In this document: one piece after another, positions 13,882-20,118 of the stretch | Layout of the letters: the number at the start of each line of letters is the position of its first letter | How positions within the stretch are numbered: the first letter of the stretch is position 1 | Assembly: GCA_964444135.1 (NCBI GenBank) | Contig: CAYUFX010000092.1 | Span: 1 to 20,456, forward strand | DNA: 20,456 bases | Direction: 5' to 3' | Origin: NIOZ-UU13 sp964444135 | GTDB taxonomy: Bacteria; Planctomycetota; Phycisphaerae; Sedimentisphaerales; Anaerobacaceae | Notes under the pieces: generated by a model | Database searches by the model: none | Seen by the model: the letters and a program-made list of their open reading frames with translations, nothing else | Told to the model about the DNA's origin: nothing | Program-made: the position numbers and the translations under genes

Positions 13882-14505
13882 GTGGGCGCTACCGGGAAAA
13901 AACCAATTATCGGCATTTTAGGCGGTATCGGCTCAGGCAAAAGCACCGTTGCCGCCGAGTTTGCCAAATTAGGCTGTAAGGTCATTGATGCCGACAGGAT
14001 TGCCCACGAGCTTCTCGATGAGCCGTCTGTTAAGGCCAGAGTAGTCGGCCTTTTTGGCCGGACCGTTTTAGATTCGGAAGGGAAAATTGACCGCGAAAAA
14101 TTAGCCGGGGTCGTTTTTGTCGATGCCGATAAGCTTCAATCGCTTAACGAGATTATCCATCCTCTTGTTCTGCAGCGGGCACAGGAACTTATAAAGCAAT
14201 ATCAAGCGGATGTAGGGGCGGTTCGCGAACCGCCCCTACGAGCAATCGTGCTGGATATGCCCTTATTGGTGGAAGTTGGCTGGGATAAGCGATGCGATAG
14301 GCTTATTTTTGTCGATTGCGAGCAAAAATTAAGGCTCGATAGAGCAAAAAAATTGGGTTTTGACAAAAATCAAGTTAAAATTAGAGAAAATTTTCAGATT
14401 TCTCTGGACAGCAAGGCTAACCTCGCCGATAATACGATAGAAAACAATTCTGACTTCTCGGTGTTAGCCAGGCAGGTCACTGATATTTTCTCTTACATTA
14501 TGTAG
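13882..14505 (+). CDS. coaE: Dephospho-CoA kinase
   Basis: CoaE phosphorylates dephospho-CoA at the ribose 3'-hydroxyl, the last step of coenzyme A synthesis. The P-loop GGIGSGKST is at residues 14-22, followed by CKVIDADRIAHELL (32-45) with the family's D-A-D, NEIIHP (89-94), LDMPLLVE (124-131) and LADNTIENN (181-189). Length is 207. The start is GTG at 13882 without a Shine-Dalgarno; KPIIGILGG is the expected N-terminus, so the true start cannot be much further in. Residues 111-120 (VGAVREPPLR) are encoded by a perfect 28-nt palindrome inserted in frame just before the strand leading to MPLLVE, giving an unusual loop. The stop codon TAG provides the first base of a 23-nt palindromic repeat. 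No obvious damage to the active site. Confidence 0.94.
   Translation: MGATGKKPIIGILGGIGSGKSTVAAEFAKLGCKVIDADRIAHELLDEPSVKARVVGLFGRTVLDSEGKIDREKLAGVVFVDADKLQSLNEIIHPLVLQRAQELIKQYQADVGAVREPPLRAIVLDMPLLVEVGWDKRCDRLIFVDCEQKLRLDRAKKLGFDKNQVKIRENFQISLDSKANLADNTIENNSDFSVLARQVTDIFSYIM
14212..14239. repeat. Perfect 28-nt palindrome inside coaE
   Basis: GTAGGGGCGGTTCG (14212-14225) is followed directly by its exact reverse complement (14226-14239). The length is not a multiple of three, but the codons covering it (111-120) stay open. Its outer eight bases match the ends of the element at 10608-10660. Confidence 0.95.
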
Positions 14506-14527
14506 GAACCCCGCAAGGCGGGAACCC
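14505..14527. repeat. 23-nt GC palindrome, copy C (on the coaE stop codon)
   Basis: Read on the minus strand it has arm GGGTTCCCGC, loop CTT and arm GCGGGGTTCC, one base different from copies A and B. Its first base is the G of the coaE TAG stop. With no T-run it is a poor intrinsic terminator, although it could stabilise the coaE mRNA 3' end. Confidence 0.85.
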
Positions 14528-14544
14528 TATAATGGGTAATACAA

Positions 14545-14718
14545 AACTATGAAAAGCACGAAGTACGAAATTCGAAGCACGAAACAATATTAAATGACCA
14601 AAATCCAAATTACCAAAACAGTTAGTTTTTGAAAATTCGAGCATTTGTATTTTGAATTTGTTTCGAATTTCGATATTCGAATTTCGGATTTATTTCTGAA
14701 GTGATTTATCTAATTCGA
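14545..14718. repeat. AT-rich dispersed repeat tract after coaE
   Basis: This tract has the same word content as 9474-9659. It begins with ACGAAGTACGAAATTCGAAG-type sequence, has modules AATGACCAAAATCC and AATTACCAAAACAG, and ends with the 62-bp block shared with the queE upstream region. No ORF or promoter was recognised. It forms the left part of the 465-bp coaE-rho gap; the right part (14719-14970) holds the rho leader hairpins. Confidence 0.8.
14657..14718 (-). repeat. 62-bp repeat, right copy (inverted)
   Basis: This is the exact reverse complement of 9476-9537. The pair encloses queC, queF, the zinc-ribbon gene, the glycogen synthase gene and coaE, about 5.1 kb. Confidence 0.9.
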
Positions 14719-14751
14719 CCCGTTTTTGATATATAGGTTTTATTTCAACTG

Positions 14752-14785
14752 CCCGCACCTGTGCTACCCGCACAGAAAACGCGGG
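14752..14785 (+). promoter_or_regulatory. Nested hairpin in the rho upstream region
   Basis: CTGTGC (14759-14764) pairs with GCACAG (14770-14775), enclosed by CCCGC (14752-14756) and GCGGG (14781-14785). A further stem, CGCTCGC (14823-14829) with GCGAGTG (14842-14848, one G-T pair), follows downstream. They may be untranslated leader structures or further dispersed palindromes. Confidence 0.45.
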
Positions 14786-14851
14786 TACTGGTGTTCAAAG
14801 TTCAAATCTTATTGAATTCCTACGCTCGCACCTGCGGTTACGCGAGTGCAG

Positions 14852-14911
14852 GCGGGAAATTATCCCGCACCAGCTTATATTAGGCTTTCACCTAATGTGA
14901 GTTGGTGCGGG
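14852..14911 (+). promoter_or_regulatory. 21-bp hairpin with competing stem ahead of rho
   Basis: Bases 14864-14884 pair completely with 14891-14911 around a 6-nt loop (CTTTCA): 18 Watson-Crick pairs and three G-U wobbles (14873/14902, 14876/14899, 14878/14897). The wobbles pair only in plus-strand RNA. A 6-bp stem GCGGGA (14852-14857) with TCCCGC (14863-14868) uses the same bases and is mutually exclusive with it. No T-run follows. This layout resembles a two-state leader; rho leaders are autoregulated in E. coli, but here regulation is inference. Confidence 0.5.
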
Positions 14912-14928
14912 GCGATTAAAGTGTTTTA

Positions 14929-14951
14929 GGGTTCCCGCGAAGCGGGGTCCC
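14929..14951. repeat. 23-nt GC palindrome, copy D (just before rho)
   Basis: Arms GGGTTCCCGC and GCGGGGTCCC surround loop GAA. It ends 13 bp before the rho ribosome binding site GGAG (14965-14968). Confidence 0.85.
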
Positions 14952-14973
14952 TACAAGTGGAAAAGGAGTAATG

Positions 14974-16512
14974 ATGGCTAAAGCCGTAAAGAGCACAACC
15001 AAAAAACGCAAGAAAGCAAAGAAAAAGGCCGATGCAAAGGAACTCGCCCCCAAGGGGCAAGCTACCGCCGAACAGGAAGAGCAAGTACCCGTCGCAGAGA
15101 AGGACGAAGCCGTGGCAGGGCAGGCTGAGGAAAACTTAGCTGACACCGCAGTCCAAGAGACTGCTGCTGCCCAGACCGAGGATGAAGCACTCAAAGCTAA
15201 ACTAGCTGAGGAAGAATCCACCCATGCCAAATACGAGAGGATTAAGAAAGGCAACTTGTATTTGACGGATTTGCAGAAACTAACCGTTGCAGAGCTGCAC
15301 GATATTGCTAAAAATGAAAATATTACAGAATACAGCGCGTTAAAGAAGCAGGATTTGATTTTCAGGATTCTCAAGGAGCGTATTCGCCAGAACGGGCTGA
15401 TGTACGGTGAAGGTGTGCTGGAAGTTCTGCCGGATGGTTACGGATTTTTGCGGAATACCGATTACAACTACTTGTCATCGTCAGACGACATCTATGTTTC
15501 ACCGTCTCAAATCAGGCGTTTTGGCCTGCGAACTGGAAACATTGTATCGGGTCAAATCAGGCCGCCGAAGGATTCGGAGAAGTATTTTGCCCTTCTGCGC
15601 GTTGAAGCGATTAACTTTGAGAACCCCGACAACCTTGCGGAAAAGGTGGTATTTAGCGATTTGACGCCGCTGCATCCGGAGGAGCGTTTTATACTTGAGA
15701 CTTCGCCGGAAGAGCTAAATATGCGGATAATTGATTTGGTCACGCCGGTGGGCAAAGGTCAGCGTGGCCTGATAGTTGCTGCACCGCGAACCGGCAAGAC
15801 AATTCTGCTGCAAAAAATTGCAAATTCCATGAGCGCAAATCATCCCGATGTAAAGCTGATAGTGCTGCTGATTGACGAACGCCCCGAAGAAGTTACGGAG
15901 ATGGAGCGGAAAACCGCTGATGATGTTGAGGTTATAAGTTCGACTTTCGACGAGCCGGCCGCTCGACACTGTCAGGTGGCCGAGGTCGTTATAGAAAAGG
16001 CAAAGCGGCTCGTCGAGTACGGCGTAGATGTAGTAATCCTGCTGGACTCCATAACCCGTCTTGCCCGTGCCTATAATACCGAGATGCCGCACTCGGGCAG
16101 AATCTTGACCGGTGGCGTCGATGCCGGGGCAATGCAGATGCCGAAGAAATTTTTCGGCGCAGCAAGAAATATCGAAGAAGGTGGCTCGCTGACTATTTTC
16201 GCAACCGCATTAATCGACACCGGCTCGAAAATGGACGAGGTAATCTTCGAAGAGTTCAAGGCGACCGGAAATATGGAATTGCACCTTGACAGGCGTCTGG
16301 TTGATAGAAGAACCTGGCCGGCCATAGACATCAGCCGAAGTGGAACCAGGCGGGAAGAGCTGCTGCTCGACCCGAAAGAGCTACAGCTTGTGTATCGTCT
16401 GCGAAGGGTCCTAAGCGAATTGAATCCTGTCGAAGCAATCGAGCTGCTCAAAGGCAGACTTACCAAGACCCGAACCAACGCAGAGTTCCTGATGACAATG
16501 AACCTCGATTAG
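14974..16512 (+). CDS. rho: Transcription termination factor Rho
   Basis: Rho is the hexameric RNA helicase that ends transcription at untranslated C-rich RNA. After a charged, low-complexity N-terminal extension of about 97 residues (Lys-rich, then Ala/Glu-rich), the usual protein begins: the Rho N-terminal helices (LTVAELHDIAKNENITEYSA onward), the cold-shock RNA-binding domain with GEGVLEVLPDGYGFLR, the Walker A region APRTGKTILLQ (near 270), LLIDERPEEVTEMER with the Walker B neighbourhood, DSITRLARAYN, and the central-pore segment GGVDAGAMQMPKKFFGAARN. Two ATGs are adjacent (14971, 14974). The second sits five bases after GGAG, a better spacing than two, so I prefer it; the protein is then 512 residues. 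It has a hairpin-rich upstream region and is followed by 163 bp before valS. Confidence 0.96.
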   Translation: MAKAVKSTTKKRKKAKKKADAKELAPKGQATAEQEEQVPVAEKDEAVAGQAEENLADTAVQETAAAQTEDEALKAKLAEEESTHAKYERIKKGNLYLTDLQKLTVAELHDIAKNENITEYSALKKQDLIFRILKERIRQNGLMYGEGVLEVLPDGYGFLRNTDYNYLSSSDDIYVSPSQIRRFGLRTGNIVSGQIRPPKDSEKYFALLRVEAINFENPDNLAEKVVFSDLTPLHPEERFILETSPEELNMRIIDLVTPVGKGQRGLIVAAPRTGKTILLQKIANSMSANHPDVKLIVLLIDERPEEVTEMERKTADDVEVISSTFDEPAARHCQVAEVVIEKAKRLVEYGVDVVILLDSITRLARAYNTEMPHSGRILTGGVDAGAMQMPKKFFGAARNIEEGGSLTIFATALIDTGSKMDEVIFEEFKATGNMELHLDRRLVDRRTWPAIDISRSGTRREELLLDPKELQLVYRLRRVLSELNPVEAIELLKGRLTKTRTNAEFLMTMNLD

Positions 16513-16517
16513 ACTCC

Positions 16518-16642
16518 AATAAAAGCACAAAATCACCTGTCGTAAAACAGGCGGAAATGCCTGATTTCTGCTTAATTGTTCGCTTTACATTGTTGTTTGC
16601 TTTTATTAGGATAATATTCCGGCCAATGTGTTGTGCCGGAAT
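16518..16642 (+). other. rho-valS gap: weak terminator-like and other stems
   Basis: Several structures fit here. CAGGC (16548-16552) and GCCTG (16559-16563) form a short stem followed by a moderately T-rich stretch, a weak candidate terminator for rho. AATAAAAGCA (16518-16527) and TGCTTTTATT (16598-16607) are perfectly complementary across 70 nt. ATTCCGGC (16616-16623) and GCCGGAAT (16635-16642) form an 8-bp hairpin followed by CTTTTAT, 34 nt before valS. No T-box motif is present. Confidence 0.4.
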
Positions 16643-16675
16643 CTTTTATAGGCGATTATTGAAACCGGAACAGTT

Positions 16676-19624
16676 ATGGGTGAACAGCTCTCGAAAGTTT
16701 ATGAATCTAAAATTATAGAGCAGCAGGCAAATGAAATATGGTCTGCGCATTCGTATTTTCACGCTGAGCCGCCAGGTGATGGTAAAGACGAAAAGACCTA
16801 CACCATTGTAATCCCGCCGCCTAATGTTACAGCACCGCTGCATCTTGGTCACGCTTTGAATAATACATTGCAGGATGTCCTGATTCGATTCCGACGGATG
16901 CAAAAGTACAACACGCTCTGGATGCCGGGTACCGACCACGCCGGTATCGCTACGCAAACGGTTGTTGAGAAACGTATTCTCTCGGAAGAAGGAAAACGGC
17001 GTACCGACTTCGAGCGCCAGGAGTTTGTTGGGCGTGTGCAGGCCTGGAAAGACGAATATGAAGCTCGCATTATCGAGCAGTTGAAGGCGATGGGCTGCTC
17101 CTGTGACTGGGAACGAACGCGCTTTACCATGGACCAAGTGTGCGCCAAAGCCGTTCGGGCTGCGTTCTTCAAACTCTTCAAAGACGGGCTGATTTATCGA
17201 GGAAAAAGACTGGTCAACTGGGACCCGGCCACTCAGACGGTATTGGCCGACGATGAAGTCGAGCACGAGCTGGTGCAGGGACATTTCTGGTATCTAAGGT
17301 ATCCACTTGTTGAACCGGTTAATATAGGGGGCGAACAAATTGAATATGTTACCGTTGCCACGACCCGGCCGGAGACGATGCTTGGCGACACCGCCGTTGC
17401 GATGAATCCTGCGGATAAACGTGCCGAATATCTGCTCGGCAAGAAAGTGCGGCTTCCGATTGTAGGCCGGGAAATCCACATCATCGCCGATGAGCACGTT
17501 GTGCTTCCCGATCCCGACAGCGATGATGAAAAGGCGAGATTTTCGACCGGCTTTTTGAAAGTTACGCCGGCCCACGACCCGGACGACTGGGAAATCGGTC
17601 AAAGACACGGACTTCAAATAATCAATGTAATGGCGCCCGATGGCTCGATTAGCGATAAGTACGGCTGGGAGGATGTAGATGAGCCGGAGGCGCAATCCCT
17701 GCTCGGAATGGACCGTTTCGAAGCGCGTGAAGCGATTGTCGAATGGTTCCGAACGGAAAAGCTTCTTGAAGATGTTCGCGAATATGCCCACGAAGTCGGA
17801 CACAGCTATCGCAGCCATGTCCCTATTGAGCCGTATCTGTCCGACCAGTGGTATATTAGAGTTAAAGAGCCTATTGGAAATTTGAGCGTAACATTCGGTG
17901 AGGGTCTAATCGAGGGTACCGATGTGCCGGTTAATTCTTTGGCAGGTCTGGCCTTAAAACCACTTCTTGACGGCCGACTACAATTTATCCCGGAACGCTA
18001 CGCCAAAACCTATCAGATCTGGCTGGAAAACCTCCGAGACTGGCCTATCAGCCGGCAGCTATGGTGGGGACACCGTATCCCGATATGGTCAAAGCTTGGA
18101 GGCGGTGGACAATTAGAATATGAGCTTTCAAAATTTCCGGACAAAGTATGCTCTGAGCTTACAGATTCTGAAGATGGTCCCATAACATATATTTGTGTCG
18201 CGCCCGGTAATGAGGATATTGAGAAGCAGCTCGAAGCCGATGGTTGGACACAAGATGGAGATGTACTCGATACGTGGTTTTCTTCGGCACTTTGGCCGTT
18301 TAGTACGATGGGTTGGCCGGACGATACGCCGGAAATGAAAACATTCTATCCGGGCAATGTACTTTGTACTGCACGTGAAATTATAACCTTATGGGTCTCG
18401 CGTATGTTGATGATGGGACAGTATTGTGCCGACGATATTCCGTTCAGTGATGTCTATATCCACGCGATGATACAGGATGGTCAGGGGCGCAAGATGTCAA
18501 AGAGCCTGGGTAACGGCATTGACCCGCTGGTAGCTATCGACAGCCATGGCGCTGATGCTATGCGTTTTACTCTGGCCAGTATGACCACCGATACCCAGGA
18601 TATTCGGATGCCGGTGGAGTCAATGACCCTGCCGGATGGGCGCCAGGCAAATACGTCCCCGAAGTTTGACATCGGCCGAAATTTCTGTAACAAGCTCTGG
18701 AATGCCTCGCGTTTTGCCTTGATGAATCTTGAAGGTCTTGACCCTGCCAAATTCGACGCCGACAAAATGGATATTACCGACAGGTGGATTCTCTCGCGTC
18801 TGGCTAAAACTATTTCCGAGGTTACAGAGTCTCTGGATAGGTTTAAGTACAGTGAGCCGTTATCGAGCCTTTACAGGTTTTTCTGGAATGATTTTTGTGA
18901 CTGGTATCTTGAGTGGATTAAACCCAGAATGCAGGATGAGCGGAAAAAGCCGATTGCTCAAAACGTTTTAGCTTTTGTGCTGGACCGGACTCTGCGCCTA
19001 TTACATCCCTTTGTACCGTTTATCACCGAAGGAATATTCCAGAAAATTAACGAAATCGCGCCAATGAGGGGACTCAAGGGCGTAGCAGAACCTAAAGAAG
19101 CAAAAGCATTAGTTATCGCCCAATGGCCGGAAAAGCTCGATCACTTAGTGGATAACGATGTCGAAAAACGAGTTTCAACTGACCAAAGCGTGGTTCGGGC
19201 AGTAAGAGATATTATTGTTACCCCTGCTCCGTTAACCCTGAGCGTTTCAGTTAACGCGCCCACTGTCCTTGTCAGGGACTTGCAAGACGATGCCGATATT
19301 ATTTCTCATATGGTAGGTATTAAGCAATTTACAACAGGACATAATATTGAAAAACCTAAGAACGCTGCTACTGCAATAGTGGATGAAATGCAGATTTACG
19401 TTCACAATGTGATAGACCCTGAAGCTGAGCGAGCCAGACTTGAGAAGCAAAAGGAGCAGATCGAAAAGGCTAAAAAGGCGGTGGAGGCCAAATTAGCCAA
19501 CGAAAATTTTGTTACCAAAGCAAGGCCGGAAGTGGTAGCTCAGGCCAGGGATAGGCTCACCGAGCTGTTAGAACAATTAAATACTGTTGAAAAACACCTT
19601 TCGGAATTGTATAATAGTGGATAA
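16676..19624 (+). CDS. valS: Valine--tRNA ligase
   Basis: ValS is the class I synthetase that charges tRNA-Val. The HIGH motif appears as HLGH (56-59) in PPPNVTAPLHLGHALN, and the KMSKS motif is intact in GRKMSKSLGNGIDPL (K606). The editing domain region contains TTRPETMLGDTAVAMNP, and catalytic-core hallmarks include WWGHRIPIW and DVLDTWFSSALWPFSTMGWP. The C-terminus has the expected tRNA-binding arm: a coiled coil from about 911 to 982 (ERARLEKQKEQIEKAKKAVE and on). At 982 residues it is a little longer than the E. coli enzyme. The ribosome binding site is weak (GGAA about six bases before the ATG). A hairpin lies in the short upstream gap. Assignment is unambiguous. Confidence 0.97.
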   Translation: MGEQLSKVYESKIIEQQANEIWSAHSYFHAEPPGDGKDEKTYTIVIPPPNVTAPLHLGHALNNTLQDVLIRFRRMQKYNTLWMPGTDHAGIATQTVVEKRILSEEGKRRTDFERQEFVGRVQAWKDEYEARIIEQLKAMGCSCDWERTRFTMDQVCAKAVRAAFFKLFKDGLIYRGKRLVNWDPATQTVLADDEVEHELVQGHFWYLRYPLVEPVNIGGEQIEYVTVATTRPETMLGDTAVAMNPADKRAEYLLGKKVRLPIVGREIHIIADEHVVLPDPDSDDEKARFSTGFLKVTPAHDPDDWEIGQRHGLQIINVMAPDGSISDKYGWEDVDEPEAQSLLGMDRFEAREAIVEWFRTEKLLEDVREYAHEVGHSYRSHVPIEPYLSDQWYIRVKEPIGNLSVTFGEGLIEGTDVPVNSLAGLALKPLLDGRLQFIPERYAKTYQIWLENLRDWPISRQLWWGHRIPIWSKLGGGGQLEYELSKFPDKVCSELTDSEDGPITYICVAPGNEDIEKQLEADGWTQDGDVLDTWFSSALWPFSTMGWPDDTPEMKTFYPGNVLCTAREIITLWVSRMLMMGQYCADDIPFSDVYIHAMIQDGQGRKMSKSLGNGIDPLVAIDSHGADAMRFTLASMTTDTQDIRMPVESMTLPDGRQANTSPKFDIGRNFCNKLWNASRFALMNLEGLDPAKFDADKMDITDRWILSRLAKTISEVTESLDRFKYSEPLSSLYRFFWNDFCDWYLEWIKPRMQDERKKPIAQNVLAFVLDRTLRLLHPFVPFITEGIFQKINEIAPMRGLKGVAEPKEAKALVIAQWPEKLDHLVDNDVEKRVSTDQSVVRAVRDIIVTPAPLTLSVSVNAPTVLVRDLQDDADIISHMVGIKQFTTGHNIEKPKNAATAIVDEMQIYVHNVIDPEAERARLEKQKEQIEKAKKAVEAKLANENFVTKARPEVVAQARDRLTELLEQLNTVEKHLSELYNSG

Positions 19625-19663
19625 CTGGATGGGTAGATGAGTAGGGGAGCAAACGAATAAACC

Positions 19664-19703
19664 CATGTACTCATAAACTCATATACGCATTTACGCATAT
19701 ACG
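19664..19703. repeat. Five degenerate 8-bp tandem units before the bfn gene
   Basis: Consecutive octamers CATGTACT, CATAAACT, CATATACG, CATTTACG and CATATACG fit CATNNAC(T/G). They end just upstream of the AAAGGTGG ribosome binding site of the next gene and fill much of the 98-bp gap after valS. Confidence 0.75.
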
Positions 19704-19722
19704 AAGTAAAGGTGGTGCAAAA

Positions 19723-20118
19723 ATGGAAGCGGAAGCCGAATTGTCGCGTATAATCATTAACGAAATGTCCGACCAGCAGATAATTGTCTTAAAAGAGCGT
19801 CACGGCCATCGGAGTTTTCCCATCGTTATTGGCATAGTTGAAATTTTTGCAATCGACCGCCGGTTAAAGGGCATCAAGCCCCCCCGGCCGATGACACACG
19901 ATTTATTGGCTAATGTAATTGAAAATCTCGGCGCAAGAATAGAAAAGATAGTTATAAATGACCTGCGTCACCATACCTTTTTTGCCAAGATTCACCTGAG
20001 CGTAAACGGGCGAACCGTCGAAGTTGATTCCCGTCCTTCAGATGCAATTGCCTTAGGGGCGGCGTCGAATGCCCCTATTTATGTGGCTGAGCATGTTTTT
20101 GAGCAGACTTCTCAGTGA
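19723..20118 (+). CDS. Bifunctional nuclease family protein (BFN/DUF151)
   Basis: This 131-residue protein is a single BFN (DUF151) domain. Recognisable segments are the opening strand ELSRIIINEMSDQQIIVLKE, HRSFPIVIGIVEIFAID (30-46), RPMTHDLLANVIENLGA with the family's THDLL motif, and near the end VDSRPSDAIALGAASNAPIY with the signature RPSDAIALA-like core. Plant and Mycobacterium members have been reported to have nuclease activity, but the cellular role in bacteria is unsettled. AAAGGTGG lies about ten bases before the ATG. Five 8-bp tandem units precede it. Its 3' end overlaps the convergent lspA gene by 44 bp. It follows valS on the same strand and may be cotranscribed with it. Confidence 0.88.
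   Translation: MEAEAELSRIIINEMSDQQIIVLKERHGHRSFPIVIGIVEIFAIDRRLKGIKPPRPMTHDLLANVIENLGARIEKIVINDLRHHTFFAKIHLSVNGRTVEVDSRPSDAIALGAASNAPIYVAEHVFEQTSQ

Noticed and set aside
14505..14527. Intrinsic terminator of coaE
   Set aside because: The stem is strong, but no T-run follows on either strand, and identical units occur elsewhere away from gene ends; treated as a repeat.
16590..16617. Promoter for valS (TTGTTG-16 bp-TAATAT)
   Set aside because: Both hexamers match the consensus poorly, and the start would fall inside the 16616-16642 hairpin; not strong enough to list as a feature.
16513..16675. T-box leader for valS
   Set aside because: No TGGNACCGCG-type antiterminator sequence or specifier stem was found.
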